DNA from: Bacillus pumilus
GTDB lineage: Bacteria > Bacillota > Bacilli > Bacillales > Bacillaceae
Reading direction: 5' to 3'
NCBI RefSeq assembly: GCF_038738535.1
Contig: NZ_CP046128.1
Location: 1,798,001-1,862,000 of the forward strand
DNA: 64,000 nucleotides
Position 1 is the stretch's first letter; each line of letters opens with the position of its first letter. The notes under the pieces are model-generated. The model saw only the letters and a program-made list of their open reading frames with translations, made no database searches and was not told where the DNA came from. A program made the position numbers and the translations under genes. Of this stretch, positions 51,239 to 62,297 are shown in pieces.

Positions 51239-53113
51239 ATGCAAGATTTCAAAACGAAAGTAAACGAATTTATTGATGAATTACACATGCAAATGCAGCG
51301 CAGACAACGAGAAGATGGCGCTTTTGTCTTCTGCTTTGAAGGCCCAATGATGACAAATGCTTTTTTGATTATGCTGTTAAAGGCTGTTGGCGATTCGGAT
51401 CAGGCGTTGGTTCATCAATTGGCAGAAGCGATTCGCGAAAAGCAAAATGAGGATGGTTCTTTTTCTTTGTATCATGATCAATCGGGACATGTAACAGCGA
51501 CTGTGCAAGGCTATTGTGGAATGCTTGTTTCAGGCAGGTTTCAACAAGATGAGCCGCATATGGAAAAAGCAGCACACTTTATTCGATCAAAAGGCGGATT
51601 AAAAGACGTTCATATTATGACAAAGTGGATGCTTGCCGTCAATGGCATGCACCCTTGGCCATACTTCTATGCGCCACTTTCATTTTTACTCATCCCTACA
51701 TACTTTCCGCTGCACTTCTATCATCTTAGTGCATATGCAAGAATTCATTTTGTCCCAATGATGATTGCACTCAACAAACGATATACCTCTCATGAAAAGT
51801 TTCCAAGCTTAGCACATCTTGATGCGAACATGTCTAAAAGTCCTTTTGACTGGTTTATGGCAAGAGAAGAACGTTCCACTCACCACTTTCTAGCGTACAT
51901 GCGGTCGTATACAGCACTCGACAGCCGCCTCGACTTTTTCGGGTATGAGGCAGCGAAGCGGTATATGTTTGACCGACTTGAAAAAGATGGCACGCTGTAC
52001 AGCTATTTAAGTGCCAGTATTTTTATGGTCTATGCACTCATGAGTCTTGGATACTCTCCTGGGCATCATCTCATTTTAAAAGCAGTTAAAGGGATGAAAA
52101 AGATAGTCACTGACTGTGGGGGCAGGAAATATGCTGAGAATTCTACATCCACAGTTTGGGATACAGCGCTTGTCAGTTATGCTTCTCAGCGAGCAGGCAG
52201 AACACAAGAAGATCCAGTTATCGAAAAGTCTTTTACGTACTTATTGAACCGGCAGCAAATGAAGAAAGCAGATTGGGCGGTTCATAACCGGCATGCGGCT
52301 CCGGGAGGCTTTGGTTTTTCAGATTTGAACACAAATAACCCTGATTGTGATGATACGCAAATTGTGTTAAAAGCCATTCCTCACATCTACGCACCCGTTC
52401 AGTGGAAACGAGGGTTTGATTGGCTTCTTTCCATGCAAAACCGTGATGGCGGCTTTTCTGCTTTTGAAAAAAATCAAGATCACTTCTTGCTTCGTCATCT
52501 TCCGCTCGAATCTGCTGAGGATGTGGCCATTGACCCATCTACTCCTGATATTACAGGTCGTGTGCTTCATCTCATCGGTCTTGAAGAGAACAACATGTCA
52601 CCACTCATGCAAAGGCAAAAAGATCATTGCGTAAAATGGCTTCTTGATCATCAAGAGAACAACGGATCATGGTTTGGCAGATGGGGTGTTTGCTATATTT
52701 ATGGAACCTGGGCTGCATTAACAGGACTAAAGGCTGCTGGCATCCCCTCATCGCATCCTGCTGTTCAAAAAGCGTGTCGATTTTTAAAAACAATTCAATT
52801 GGAAGATGGCAGCTTCGGAGAATCGTGTAAAAGTGCAGAGGTAAAAAGATATGTCCCGCTCCCATTTGGAACAGTGGTTCAAACGGCTTGGGCTGCTGAG
52901 GCACTTTTACAATATGAGAAGCCGGATCACACAACAATTTTAAAAGCCATCTCATTTTTGATTCATCATCAGCACTCGAGTGAAGCCTTGCACTATCCAG
53001 TAGGCATTGGTCTTCCAAAGCAATTTTACATCACCTATCATAGCTATCCATTTGTCTTTCCAATGATGGCTTGTTCCACATTTTTAGAAGAAATGAGGCG
53101 TAAAAATGAATAA
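51239..53113 (+). CDS. sqhC: sesquarterpene (squalene-type) cyclase
   Basis: The enzyme cyclises a C35 polyprene to sporulenol-type products or, in vitro, squalene-like substrates, and sits at the membrane. The 624-residue protein has the alpha-alpha-barrel repeats with QW motifs (QENNGSWFGRWG, QLEDGSFGES, QNRDGGFSAFEK) and the protonating DxDD motif as DCDDT near residue 368. It resembles SqhC (YtsA-type tetraprenyl-beta-curcumene cyclase) of B. subtilis, in length and place. It overlaps sodF by 8 bp, so the two are translated together. Confidence 0.93.
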   Translation: MQDFKTKVNEFIDELHMQMQRRQREDGAFVFCFEGPMMTNAFLIMLLKAVGDSDQALVHQLAEAIREKQNEDGSFSLYHDQSGHVTATVQGYCGMLVSGRFQQDEPHMEKAAHFIRSKGGLKDVHIMTKWMLAVNGMHPWPYFYAPLSFLLIPTYFPLHFYHLSAYARIHFVPMMIALNKRYTSHEKFPSLAHLDANMSKSPFDWFMAREERSTHHFLAYMRSYTALDSRLDFFGYEAAKRYMFDRLEKDGTLYSYLSASIFMVYALMSLGYSPGHHLILKAVKGMKKIVTDCGGRKYAENSTSTVWDTALVSYASQRAGRTQEDPVIEKSFTYLLNRQQMKKADWAVHNRHAAPGGFGFSDLNTNNPDCDDTQIVLKAIPHIYAPVQWKRGFDWLLSMQNRDGGFSAFEKNQDHFLLRHLPLESAEDVAIDPSTPDITGRVLHLIGLEENNMSPLMQRQKDHCVKWLLDHQENNGSWFGRWGVCYIYGTWAALTGLKAAGIPSSHPAVQKACRFLKTIQLEDGSFGESCKSAEVKRYVPLPFGTVVQTAWAAEALLQYEKPDHTTILKAISFLIHHQHSSEALHYPVGIGLPKQFYITYHSYPFVFPMMACSTFLEEMRRKNE

Positions 53114-53927
53114 GGAAGAATATCGCATGCAGCTTAAAGATTGGCTTAGCTCCATTCAAGGTGCAGTTCAAGATGACAACATCCGTCAGAAAACAGAACA
53201 TTTATCGTTCATCATGAATGATGAATATTCCAGTGAAGAAGAGTGGTACGAATTGGCTGAAAGTATTGCAGAGGATATGAAATTACTAGAAGCAATGCGG
53301 GATGTGGCAGCTGGCGACCATAAATTACCTCCGCTCCCTTACCGGTATGATGCACTAGAACCGTTTATTTCAAAAGAGATTATGTATTTGCATCACCAGA
53401 AACATCATCAATCATATGTTGATGGTCTGAATCAAGCTGAGCTTGCCTTAAAAAGAGCGAGAAGAACCAATGATTTTAAAATGATCAAGCATTGGGAACG
53501 GGAGCTTGCCTTCAATGGTGCGGGACACTATTTACATTGCATTTTTTGGTTTTCTATGAGTCCTTCAGGAAAACGAAAGCCCACTGGACAAATGCTGCGT
53601 CTCATTGAACAATCATTTGAAAGCTATGATGCATTCAAATCCCAATTTTCAGCTGCAGCCAAACAAGTAGAAGGTGTTGGCTGGGCCATTCTTGTATGGG
53701 CACCAAGATCTCAACGATTAGAGATTTTACAAGCCGAACGCCATCAATTTCTATCACAATGGGATGTGATCCCTCTTCTAGCTCTTGACGTATGGGAACA
53801 TGCCTACTATCTGCAATATCTGAATGAAAAAGCACAATATGTAGACCGTTGGTGGAATGTCGTTGACTGGCGTGAGCCAGAAGCACGACTAAAGCAAGCT
53901 CAGCAAGTGAAATGGACCCCTTTTTAA
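53106..53927 (+). CDS. sodF: iron-type superoxide dismutase
   Basis: SodF converts superoxide to peroxide and oxygen in the cytoplasm. The 273-residue protein has an extra N-terminal helical region (residues about 1-75) before a standard Fe/Mn-SOD domain. Metal ligands are visible: His in MYLHHQKHHQSYVDG, His in FNGAGHYLHCIFW, and Asp and His in LALDVWEHAYYLQY. It overlaps the end of sqhC, the same arrangement as in B. subtilis, which hints at protection linked to terpenoid formation during late growth or sporulation. Confidence 0.92.
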   Translation: MNKEEYRMQLKDWLSSIQGAVQDDNIRQKTEHLSFIMNDEYSSEEEWYELAESIAEDMKLLEAMRDVAAGDHKLPPLPYRYDALEPFISKEIMYLHHQKHHQSYVDGLNQAELALKRARRTNDFKMIKHWERELAFNGAGHYLHCIFWFSMSPSGKRKPTGQMLRLIEQSFESYDAFKSQFSAAAKQVEGVGWAILVWAPRSQRLEILQAERHQFLSQWDVIPLLALDVWEHAYYLQYLNEKAQYVDRWWNVVDWREPEARLKQAQQVKWTPF

Positions 53928-53934
53928 GACGATA

Positions 53935-53967
53935 CTCCATATAGGCAAATGCTTATATGGGGGTTTT
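53935..53967 (+). terminator. terminator of sqhC-sodF
   Basis: CTCCATATA and TATATGGGGG form a stem around a 10-nt loop, followed by TTTTTAATT. Confidence 0.75.
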
Positions 53968-54085
53968 TAATTCAATTTAGTTTACATAATTTTATTATGA
54001 TCGCCTTTATAAAGAATGGGTTGTTTTTTCAGAAAATTCGTTTAAAATAAAAAAGATATGTAAGGAAAGAGAGTTGAAACAATAA

Positions 54086-55045
54086 ATGAAGATTCTTTTA
54101 ACTATTAGTCACTTTGCAGGAAGGACCTTTGCGATTTGGGTCATTGTCTTTGCACTTCTTGGATTTGCCTTTCCTGCCGAATTCTCTAAGATTGGACCGT
54201 ATATTCCTTTTTTACTCGGTATTATTATGTTTGGAATGGGGCTTACCTTGTCCGCTGAAGATTTTAAAGAACTGTTTCGAAAACCTCTTTATGTTCTGAT
54301 CGGGGTGCTGACGCAGTACACACTCATGCCGCTTCTTGCCTTTTTGTTAGCTTACGGACTGCGGCTTCCGTCTGAAATCGCAGTAGGAGTTGTTCTCGTA
54401 GGCTGCTGCCCAGGTGGTACAGCATCGAACGTCATGACCTTTTTGGCGAAAGGAAATACAGCTTTATCTGTAGCTGTAACCACCATATCAACATTGCTTG
54501 CGCCGTTTTTAACCCCTGTTTTCATTTTAATTTTTGCAAGATCTTGGTTACCTGTATCACCAGAGGCTCTGTTTTTATCCATTGTACAAGTTGTCTTAAT
54601 CCCTATTATTTTAGGTATTCTTGTGAAATTGTTTTTTAAAAAACAAGTATCGTATGCGGTTCAAGCACTGCCGCTTGTATCTGTTGCCGGAATTGTGGTG
54701 ATCATTGCTGCGGTTGTCAGTGCAAATAAAGAGCAGATTCTTCAATCTGGACTGCTGATATTGGCCGTTGTTATATTACATAATGGACTTGGTCTTTTAT
54801 TTGGTTACCTGATCGCAAAGTGGTGCAAAATGGATATCCCTTCTCGTAGAGCGATCTCGATCGAAGTTGGCATGCAAAACTCTGGACTCGGTGCAGCTCT
54901 AGCAACAGCGCACTTCTCGCCACTTGCAGCCGTTCCAAGTGCCATTTTTAGTGTGTGGCATAATTTATCTGGTTCCTGGCTTGCAACATATTGGTCAAAA
55001 AAAGGAAATCCTGAAAATGAAAAAGAAAAAAAGCTAGCACCTTAA
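54086..55045 (+). CDS. yocS: bile acid:Na+ symporter-family transporter YocS
   Basis: This is a 319-residue BASS/SBF-family protein with about ten hydrophobic helices. Family motifs are FGMGLTLSAEDFKELF, GCCPGGTASNVMTFLAKGN (crossover motif) and EVGMQNSGLGAALA. Bacterial members carry organic anions such as pantoate or keto acids with Na+; the B. subtilis substrate is uncertain. It lies between sodF and odhB, as in B. subtilis, ending at a terminator shared with odhB. Confidence 0.9.
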   Translation: MKILLTISHFAGRTFAIWVIVFALLGFAFPAEFSKIGPYIPFLLGIIMFGMGLTLSAEDFKELFRKPLYVLIGVLTQYTLMPLLAFLLAYGLRLPSEIAVGVVLVGCCPGGTASNVMTFLAKGNTALSVAVTTISTLLAPFLTPVFILIFARSWLPVSPEALFLSIVQVVLIPIILGILVKLFFKKQVSYAVQALPLVSVAGIVVIIAAVVSANKEQILQSGLLILAVVILHNGLGLLFGYLIAKWCKMDIPSRRAISIEVGMQNSGLGAALATAHFSPLAAVPSAIFSVWHNLSGSWLATYWSKKGNPENEKEKKLAP

Positions 55046-55060
55046 CGGGTGCTAGCTTTT
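55029..55060. terminator. bidirectional terminator yocS/odhB
   Basis: AAAAGCTAGCACC and GGTGCTAGCTTTT pair over 13 bp with the yocS stop codon in the loop. Confidence 0.85.
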
Positions 55061-55071
55061 CAAATTGGAGA

Positions 55072-56328
55072 TTATCCTTCAAGCAATAGCTGCTCCGGAT
55101 CTTCAAGCAAGTTTTTAATCGTGACAAGGAATCCAACTGCTTCTTTACCATCGACAATTCGGTGGTCGTAAGAAAGAGCTAAATACATCATCGGACGGTT
55201 TTCAAAACGTTCTTCATCAATTGCCACAGGACGAAGCTGAATTTTATGCATACCTAAAATTCCAACTTGAGGGCTGTTTAAAATTGGTGTTGAAAGCAGT
55301 GAACCGAATGTTCCACCGTTAGTGATCGTGAATGATCCACCTTGTAGCTCATTCAGAGACAATTTGTTATCTCTTGCTTTTTTCGCAAGATGACCAATTT
55401 CCTTTTCAATCCCTGCAAACGACAATCTGTCTGCATCACGGACAACCGGTACGACAAGTCCTTCGTTAGCAGCAACGGCGATGCCGATGTCATAGAATTT
55501 CTTCAAGACGAGCTCATCACCTTGAATTTCTGCGTTAAGCAGCGGATATTTCTTCAGTGCTGCTACAACTGCTTTTGTGAAGAAGGACATGAAGCCAAGC
55601 TTTACATCATTTTGTTCAAGGAAGGCATCTTTACGGCGCTTTCTTAAGTCCATCACGGCCGTCATATCCACTTCATTAAATGTCGTCAGCATCGCAGCCG
55701 TTTGCTGAACCTCAACTAAACGTTTTGCAATCGTTTGTCTGCGGCGTGACATTCTCTCACGTTCAACTGGCTTTCCTGGTTGCTCATTTTGCACCGCAGC
55801 ATTTGCTTTTGGCGCGGCTTTCGGTGCACTTGCAGGTGCTTCATTCTTTTGATAAGAAGCGACATCCTGCTTTCGTACCCTGCCCAGCGGATCTACGGTT
55901 GGAATCTCAGATAAGTCTAGTCCCTTCTCTCTCGCCAGTTTTCTAGCTGCAGGAGAAGCGATGGTTCTGCCATTACCAGATTTCGGCTCTTCTTTCACTG
56001 CTTCTTCTTTTTGGGCAGCTGCCGGTTCTTCTTTCGAAGCTGGTGCAGACTCTTGCTCAGGTGCTGGAGCTGCGGACTCGCTTCCGCCAGCTTCACCTGC
56101 TGCAATTGTTCCAATGACTTCTCCAACTTGTACAGTGTCACCAGAATCTTTCAGCACTTCTTTCAGTACACCAGATTCTTCGGCTGTCAGTTCGACATTG
56201 ACTTTATCTGTTTCAAGTTCTAACAGGTACTCTCCCTGCTCCACATAATCGCCCGGCTGCTTTAGCCATTGAGCAATCGTTCCTTCCGAGATCGATTCCG
56301 CTAATTCAGGTACTTTAATTTCCGCCAT
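55072..56328 (-). CDS. odhB: 2-oxoglutarate dehydrogenase E2
   Basis: OdhB is dihydrolipoamide succinyltransferase, the core of the 2-oxoglutarate dehydrogenase complex of the TCA cycle. An N-terminal lipoyl domain (residues 1-77, lipoylated Lys42 in [11 protein letters not shown]), an Ala/Pro/Glu-rich linker, an E1/E3-binding domain (about 122-160, [16 protein letters not shown]) and the catalytic acyltransferase domain (about 190-418) are all seen; [14 protein letters not shown] holds the catalytic His and Asp. It is 418 residues, 14 bp after odhA, in one operon. Confidence 0.97.
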   Translation of the reverse strand: MAEIKVPELAESISEGTIAQWLKQPGDYVEQGEYLLELETDKVNVELTAEESGVLKEVLKDSGDTVQVGEVIGTIAAGEAGGSESAAPAPEQESAPASKEEPAAAQKEEAVKEEPKSGNGRTIASPAARKLAREKGLDLSEIPTVDPLGRVRKQDVASYQKNEAPASAPKAAPKANAAVQNEQPGKPVERERMSRRRQTIAKRLVEVQQTAAMLTTFNEVDMTAVMDLRKRRKDAFLEQNDVKLGFMSFFTKAVVAALKKYPLLNAEIQGDELVLKKFYDIGIAVAANEGLVVPVVRDADRLSFAGIEKEIGHLAKKARDNKLSLNELQGGSFTITNGGTFGSLLSTPILNSPQVGILGMHKIQLRPVAIDEERFENRPMMYLALSYDHRIVDGKEAVGFLVTIKNLLEDPEQLLLEG

Positions 56329-56342
56329 TTTTCATTTCCCCC

Positions 56343-59177
56343 TTAGTTTTTGCGAGTCAAGCTATCAGATACAATTCGTTCTTGTTCTTTTTTATGCACA
56401 GTTGGGTCACCCTCAGCCGTACTTGAACGTCTTCTTCGGCCGATGTAACGTACTTTTACTTTTTCAGGCGCAATCTCACGTAAATATGGCTCAATGTATC
56501 CCCAAGCCCCCATATTTTGTGGCTCTTCTTGCACCCATACGATTTCTTCTAAGTTTGTTAGTTTCGATAAAATCGCTTTAATATCTTTGGCTGGGAATGG
56601 ATATAGTTGTTCCACTCTCGCAATGTGAAGCCAATTTTTCGTCTCTTCCATTTGAGTAAAACGATCACTAATATCGATTGATACCTTTCCGCTAGATAGC
56701 ACGAGGCGCGATACTTTTTCGTGTTCATGCACAAGGCCTGGCTGTTCAAGAACTGGACGGAACTGTCCATCCGTTAATTCCTGGACTTCAGACAATGTGT
56801 TCGGATTACGAAGCAGACTCTTCGGTGTCATGATGACAAGCGGACGAATCTCTTCACGAAGCAGCATTTTCGCCTGTCTTCTAAGGATATGGAAGTATTG
56901 CGCTGCACTTGTCAGGTTCGCCACTGTCCAGTTATTCTCAGCAGCTGATTGCAGGAAACGCTCTGTTCTACCACTTGAATGTTCAGGTCCTTGTCCCTCA
57001 TATCCATGCGGCAAGAGCATCACTAGACCTGATTTTTGTCCCCATTTTGCGCGGCCAGCTGAAATAAATTGATCGAAATACACTTGAGCCGCATTTGCGA
57101 AGTCTCCAAATTGAGCCTCCCAAATGACTAACGTTTCAGGAGAATAGACATTATAACCATATTCAAATCCGATCACTGAGCCCTCTGACAGTGGACTATT
57201 ATGAACAGTAAATGATGCGTTTGCATCACTCAGCTCATGAAGAGCAATAAATTCATCTCCAGTTTGACTGTCGTGAAGAACAAGGTTTCTTTGAGCAAAA
57301 GTACCGCGCTCTGAATCCTGTCCGGTCATTCGAATTGGCGTACCGTCTTTTAATATAGATGCAAATGCAAGTGCTTCCCCAAGCGACCATTCTACTTTAC
57401 GGTCATCTGTAAACACTTTTGCACGTTTTTCAAGGATCCGCTTGAGCTTACCAAATACTTGGAAATCCTCAGGCCAGCTGATCAATTCTTCATTCAGCTT
57501 TCGTAATACATCAAATTCTACTGATGTATCCACTGCTGGGAAGCCATTTGATACTGGTTCTGGCAGTTCAATTTCTTGAATCGTATGCTCTTTCTTTGAA
57601 GGCACCTTTTGATAGGCTTCTTCTATTTTCGTCGCTACAGCCTGCTCGATTTCTTCACGCTGCTCTTTCGTTAGAAGACCTTCTGTAACAAGTTTATCTG
57701 CAAAGATATTCTTGACCGTTTTGTGCTTTCTGACTGCATCGTACAGCATCGGCTGAGTCGTAGAAGGCTCATCCATTTCGTTATGACCGAATCTGCGATA
57801 ACCGATCAAGTCAATTAAGAAATCCTTCTTAAAGCGTTTGCGGTATTCTACAGCTAGCTGAACAGCCGCTAAACATGCTTCTGGATCATCTGCATTGACG
57901 TGAACAATTGGAATCTCAAACCCTTTTGCAAGGTCACTTGCATATTTTGTTGAGCGAGATTCATTGCTTTCTGTTGTAAATCCGATCATATTGTTTGCAA
58001 TGATATGGATTGTTCCGCCCACCTGATAGCCTACAAGTTGACTTAAATTTAATGTTTCTGCCACAATTCCTTCTCCAGGAAATGCCGCATCACCATGAAT
58101 TAAGATGGCTAATGCCTTTTCAACGTCTAGAGCTGGATAACCTTTTTGAGTACGTGTTTCCTGAGCGGCACGTGTGCTTCCTTCAATGATTGGATCAATG
58201 AATTCCAAGTGACTTGGGTTATTGGCAAGCGTGACTCTCGCACTCTTTGTATCTTCGTCTTTAATTTGGCGATCTGCTCCAAGATGGTACTTTACATCAC
58301 CTGTCCACCCGTAGCTGATGCCGATAGAGCCTTCTGATGGAACAAGCTCTTTATTTGGCGCATGCTGGAATTCTGAGAAAATAATCTCGTATGGTTTTCC
58401 TAACACATGTGCTAATACATTTAAACGGCCTCTGTGTGCCATTCCAATGTTAATATTTGAAGTCCCTTGTGTAACAGACTCTGAAATAATTTCATCAAGT
58501 ACTGGGACAAGTGCGTCTAATCCTTCTATTGAGAAGCGCTTTTGCCCAACAAATGTTTTATGAAGAAACTGTTCGAACTGCTCAACTTCTGTTAATCTCT
58601 TGAAAACAGAAACTAGTTTATCCGCTGGTTTTTTCTTAAATAGTTCACCAGACTCAATCGATTTTGAGAGCCAGTTTCGTTCTTCGAAATCATGCACGTG
58701 ATCAAACTCAAATGAAATGGTACGCTTATACGTATTTCTCAAATGGTTAATGGCTTCTATGCCGTTTGAAATGTGTTTTGGTGCGTCAGGACTAATAATA
58801 GATATTGGAATATTCTTGACGTCTTCTTCTGTTAAACCGTACTCCTTTAAAGGAAACAGCTCTTGTAATTCCTTTTCTTTGCGAAGAGGATTGACGGAAG
58901 CATTTAAATGGCCATACGTTCTGATGTCTTCTGCCAGTTTAACGACTGATGCTATCTTTTGGATTTGTTCAGAAGTAACTACGCTATTTTCTTTTTTCCC
59001 AATTTCCTCCTTCATTTCACTCGGTGGTGCACCAAGTTCATCAAATATGCCTCTTAGATCTTCATCAACACTAGTAGGATCCTGGACATACTGATCGTAG
59101 AGCTCGAGCACATAGCCGAGGTTCGGACCATGAAATTCTTCCCAACTCAACGGTTGTTTCACATCATTTTGAAACAT
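56343..59177 (-). CDS. odhA: 2-oxoglutarate dehydrogenase E1
   Basis: OdhA decarboxylates 2-oxoglutarate with thiamine diphosphate and passes the succinyl group to OdhB. The protein is 944 residues from ATG 59175-59177 ([20 protein letters not shown]), the same as in B. subtilis. [20 protein letters not shown], the cofactor loop [20 protein letters not shown], and [20 protein letters not shown] are diagnostic. A GGGGG site stands 11 nt upstream. A cre-like sequence lies about 90 bp upstream, suggesting catabolite control. Confidence 0.97.
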   Translation of the reverse strand: MFQNDVKQPLSWEEFHGPNLGYVLELYDQYVQDPTSVDEDLRGIFDELGAPPSEMKEEIGKKENSVVTSEQIQKIASVVKLAEDIRTYGHLNASVNPLRKEKELQELFPLKEYGLTEEDVKNIPISIISPDAPKHISNGIEAINHLRNTYKRTISFEFDHVHDFEERNWLSKSIESGELFKKKPADKLVSVFKRLTEVEQFEQFLHKTFVGQKRFSIEGLDALVPVLDEIISESVTQGTSNINIGMAHRGRLNVLAHVLGKPYEIIFSEFQHAPNKELVPSEGSIGISYGWTGDVKYHLGADRQIKDEDTKSARVTLANNPSHLEFIDPIIEGSTRAAQETRTQKGYPALDVEKALAILIHGDAAFPGEGIVAETLNLSQLVGYQVGGTIHIIANNMIGFTTESNESRSTKYASDLAKGFEIPIVHVNADDPEACLAAVQLAVEYRKRFKKDFLIDLIGYRRFGHNEMDEPSTTQPMLYDAVRKHKTVKNIFADKLVTEGLLTKEQREEIEQAVATKIEEAYQKVPSKKEHTIQEIELPEPVSNGFPAVDTSVEFDVLRKLNEELISWPEDFQVFGKLKRILEKRAKVFTDDRKVEWSLGEALAFASILKDGTPIRMTGQDSERGTFAQRNLVLHDSQTGDEFIALHELSDANASFTVHNSPLSEGSVIGFEYGYNVYSPETLVIWEAQFGDFANAAQVYFDQFISAGRAKWGQKSGLVMLLPHGYEGQGPEHSSGRTERFLQSAAENNWTVANLTSAAQYFHILRRQAKMLLREEIRPLVIMTPKSLLRNPNTLSEVQELTDGQFRPVLEQPGLVHEHEKVSRLVLSSGKVSIDISDRFTQMEETKNWLHIARVEQLYPFPAKDIKAILSKLTNLEEIVWVQEEPQNMGAWGYIEPYLREIAPEKVKVRYIGRRRRSSTAEGDPTVHKKEQERIVSDSLTRKN

Positions 59178-59263
59178 TTTGAACACTACCCCCAACTTTG
59201 ATCATCAAGTGATTGAACACTATCTCGATATAACTTCCAGAACACAATGACCAAATTTATGTA

Positions 59264-59277
59264 ATAAAACGCTTCCA
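59264..59277. promoter_or_regulatory. putative cre site upstream of odhAB
   Basis: On the minus strand TGGAAGCGTTTTAT has two mismatches to the cre consensus TGWAARCGYTWNCW. It lies about 90 bp before odhA, downstream of a TAGAAT that may be the -10. Confidence 0.5.
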
Positions 59278-59390
59278 ATAATATTCTACCACTGTTTCGG
59301 ATTACTTTCTACATTCTTTGTTCAATTAAAGATAAAAAATTCACAGAAAAACAAAAAATTTAAATCATTCCGAAAAATATTTTGAAGAAA

Positions 59391-59410
59391 GGGGCAAAAC
59401 CTTATGCCCC
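59391..59410 (-). terminator. hairpin at the yojO stop
   Basis: GGGGCA (59391-59396) and TGCCCC (59405-59410) pair with the stop codon in the loop, followed by TTTCTTC on the minus strand. It is a short terminator. Confidence 0.55.
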
Positions 59411-61318
59411 AATGCTTTTATGCAGTAATTTCTTCAGTAATGGATATAAGACATCCGGCAATGTATCGACATCTGGTACAAAAATGCTGAACTTGCCATA
59501 CATATCTTGAATGGTTTTTATCTGTGCTTCTTCTATCGGCGAATTGGATAAAAACACATTGATCACCTCAATACCCTTTTTCCTCGCCTCAAGAACTGCT
59601 TCATGTGTATCGACGATCCCATTTTGTTCGTAGCTGAAGGCAGCTGGCTCTCCGTCTGAAAAGACAATGAGAAACTTTTGCTCTTCTCTTCGTTTTAAAA
59701 TCATTTTTGTCATTTGGCGAATCGCATAGCCATCCCGGTTATCCTCTTCTGGTTCAAGGGACATAATGGAAGGACCTGCATCAAATAAAGAATCTTTGAA
59801 CGACACGACCGTGTTGAAATAGTTCGGCTGACTTGTTTCGGTTGCGTCGTTTGTATCTTCCCAAAATCCTACAATTTGATGTGGGACTTGAACGGATTTT
59901 AACGCTTCATGAAATAGAACAATTCCTTTTTTCGTCTCGTCCATCTTGTCAAACATGCTGGCAGAACAGTCTACTAATAAAGTGAAAACAGCATCAATCT
60001 CCGAAGAAGGTGCCTGTTTTTTATAGAAAAGACGCGGGTTAGAATCTGTAAAATACCGAATCAGCTTTTTACTGAGGCGTCCTGCATGAAGGTCCGTTTT
60101 TGGCCATGATTTTTTGTGTTCGAGCGTTTTTTGAATCATCTGTTTTAAGCGTTTCTGATAAGGCTCAATCTCCTTAGCGTGCTGCTTGTATACATCGATT
60201 TGTTCTGGCGCGGGAGGATCAGGTGAAATCATGACTGGAAACGCATATTTGTTCTCTTTTCCATTCTCATGAGCATCCGCCCCGCTTTCTTCCCCTTCAG
60301 CCTCTTCCAGCGCCTCAAGCTTTGAATAATCTTTTCGGTATGTTTGCTTGGCAGAGCCTTGGACAGTGCCGAGTGCTTGATCTCCGTCATCGCCTTCTCT
60401 TGCTGCATCCTTCCCGAGATCACTTTTACCGCCGTGCTCTAAATCAAATTGAAGGAAGCTTTTTGACGGCGCTTCTGTTTCTCGATGCCACACTTCCATA
60501 TACTCCTGGTGGATATCTTCATCGCCCTCTTTTTCGCGGTCGACTTTGATGTCCTCACTTAATTTAGGTTTTCTTTTCAAGTCATGAAACAGCGGTTCTT
60601 TTGCCGCTTTTTCATAGTCCAATTCCGGGAAGAAAAAGTACGTATTCAGCATATCCTTATCAAGAAGCTCATCAAAGCCTTCCATTAATTCTTTGACAAT
60701 GACTGCGATATCTCCGGTTGAACCCGCTTCATATACACGCTCAAGACTTGATTCAACAAACGGAATCATTGGGTTGATCCGCTCGTGAAGAGGCGGAATC
60801 TCTTCCAGCGGCGAATCAGCTGTCAGCTTCACATACATTGCACAATAGAGTGCATCCGTTAGAATGCTTCGCTCTTGGTTAATTGTTAATTGAGTCTTAA
60901 AGTGTCGCCGGTACAGCTCTCTTCTTCGTTTAAATACCTTTTTTGTTCCTGGGCGATCGCGTTTAATCCGCTCTTCAATCCGGATATCTTCAAACAGCAT
61001 AAACAATTGTTTACATAGATCAGGAATGGAAATTGTATGGGCATAGCGAATAATTTCCTGAAAGACAGTCAGATCACTATAAACAGTTCCTACTGCACGG
61101 AGGAACACATCACTTTTTAGCCCGGCTGTCATGTCTTCTTGTTTACGATCATCCCAAAAATGGCTGATGAAAATTTTCTTTTCAAAAGGCTCATAGTAAG
61201 AATGCACTCCGTATTCAAGCTCGACATCATCACTTTTTGCTAACGTTTTAGCTAAATCCGTTAATTCCATAAATAAAAATGAATCGATTCTGCTGTCATT
61301 AAATTTGATGAATTTCAA
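59402..61318 (-). CDS. yojO: VWA-domain protein YojO (NorD/CobT-like)
   Basis: This is a 638-residue cytoplasmic protein. The C-terminal third (about 430-630) is a von Willebrand A domain with the metal-site motif LLVDCSASMFDKMDET (DxSxS) and VFSDGEPAAFSYEQNG. The N-terminal part is helical and charged, with an acidic central region (DHEDGDQALGT-like, about 290-350). It pairs with the MoxR-type ATPase just upstream (yojN), 11 bp away. Such pairs (NorQ/NorD, CbbQ/CbbO) insert metals or remodel enzyme complexes. The client is unknown; odhAB lies next in line. Confidence 0.85.
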   Translation of the reverse strand: MKFIKFNDSRIDSFLFMELTDLAKTLAKSDDVELEYGVHSYYEPFEKKIFISHFWDDRKQEDMTAGLKSDVFLRAVGTVYSDLTVFQEIIRYAHTISIPDLCKQLFMLFEDIRIEERIKRDRPGTKKVFKRRRELYRRHFKTQLTINQERSILTDALYCAMYVKLTADSPLEEIPPLHERINPMIPFVESSLERVYEAGSTGDIAVIVKELMEGFDELLDKDMLNTYFFFPELDYEKAAKEPLFHDLKRKPKLSEDIKVDREKEGDEDIHQEYMEVWHRETEAPSKSFLQFDLEHGGKSDLGKDAAREGDDGDQALGTVQGSAKQTYRKDYSKLEALEEAEGEESGADAHENGKENKYAFPVMISPDPPAPEQIDVYKQHAKEIEPYQKRLKQMIQKTLEHKKSWPKTDLHAGRLSKKLIRYFTDSNPRLFYKKQAPSSEIDAVFTLLVDCSASMFDKMDETKKGIVLFHEALKSVQVPHQIVGFWEDTNDATETSQPNYFNTVVSFKDSLFDAGPSIMSLEPEEDNRDGYAIRQMTKMILKRREEQKFLIVFSDGEPAAFSYEQNGIVDTHEAVLEARKKGIEVINVFLSNSPIEEAQIKTIQDMYGKFSIFVPDVDTLPDVLYPLLKKLLHKSIGA

Positions 61319-61329
61319 AAGTCAGAACC

Positions 61330-62208
61330 TCACTCGAATAATGTTTGGGCAATATTTCTTACCGCTGCTTTTTCCCGGTCATCTTCTAGCTTTTCAACAA
61401 TCCCTCGTTCAACTGCACGAAGCGGCGGGATGTATTGCGCAAGATCACATGTGTCTAGGAGTGCGCGGATGGATGCCGCTTCTTCACTTACCTGCCCGTT
61501 GTGCGCCTGTGTAATGAGGTCTGATGAGAGCTGCACGAATTGATCGATTAACCGTTCATCCTTTAATACAGATTGAGATTGCAGTACATCCTTTAGGATA
61601 CCGCCGCCGATATATGGAACGTCAATCACAACAAAACGGTTTTTTAACGCTTCATTTAGAGGCACTGTGCCGACATAGCCTTCATTGATTGCCGCAATCA
61701 CGCCAAAGCCTTCATCTGCTCGAACGACCTCGCCTGTAAATGGGTTTGTCATCATTTTTCTGTAGTCGAGTACACCGTTTAAAATAGGCAGTGTTTCCGG
61801 CTTCGCCATGTTGATTTCATCAATATATAAAAGATGGCCTTTTTTCATCGCTTTCGTTACGGGTCCTTCAATAAATTCAATAGAAGCAACTTGACCATCA
61901 TTGTGAATGGTTTTATAGCCAATCAAGCTTTCTGCATCAAGATCAACCGAGCAGTTCACACTATGCATCGGCTGCTGAAAGAAAGCAGATAAAGTTTCTG
62001 CTAGTTTTGTTTTACCTGAGCCGGTCGGCCCTTTTAAAAGAACATTTTTGCCGAGTGCTAGTGCAATCATCGCATCTTGTATGATAGACGTATCCTGTGA
62101 TTCATAGCCGCCTGTTCCAATAAGCGGACGGAATTCTTCTTCTAGTCCTTTTGCTTTTGCTTCAATCATTGCTTGAATTTCTTCTGGGAGTGATTGTTCG
62201 TTAAACAT
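61330..62208 (-). CDS. yojN: MoxR-family AAA+ ATPase YojN
   Basis: This is a 292-residue AAA+ ATPase. Walker A is [18 protein letters not shown], Walker [21 protein letters not shown], followed by sensor-[14 protein letters not shown]. It resembles the NorQ/CbbQ/GvpN branch. It is immediately upstream of the VWA protein YojO. The pair would act as a chaperone machine that uses ATP to activate a metal enzyme or complex, by family precedent. Length is slightly shorter than I recall for B. subtilis YojN. Confidence 0.87.
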   Translation of the reverse strand: MFNEQSLPEEIQAMIEAKAKGLEEEFRPLIGTGGYESQDTSIIQDAMIALALGKNVLLKGPTGSGKTKLAETLSAFFQQPMHSVNCSVDLDAESLIGYKTIHNDGQVASIEFIEGPVTKAMKKGHLLYIDEINMAKPETLPILNGVLDYRKMMTNPFTGEVVRADEGFGVIAAINEGYVGTVPLNEALKNRFVVIDVPYIGGGILKDVLQSQSVLKDERLIDQFVQLSSDLITQAHNGQVSEEAASIRALLDTCDLAQYIPPLRAVERGIVEKLEDDREKAAVRNIAQTLFE

Positions 62209-62261
62209 ATATGATTAATTCCTCTCTTCGATCATTTTCCTCACCAAGTATACTAAAAAAA

Positions 62262-62286
62262 CCTTTATGCACTCAATACATAAAGG
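62262..62286 (-). terminator. terminator of sodC
   Basis: CCTTTATG (62262-62269) and CATAAAGG (62279-62286) form an 8-bp stem followed by TTTTTTT on the minus strand. Confidence 0.8.
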
Positions 62287-62297
62287 CTAGACATCTG

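Noticed and set aside
53635-53940. Minus-strand frame of 101 residues
   Set aside because: It is antisense to the conserved SOD domain of sodF and has no initiation signals.
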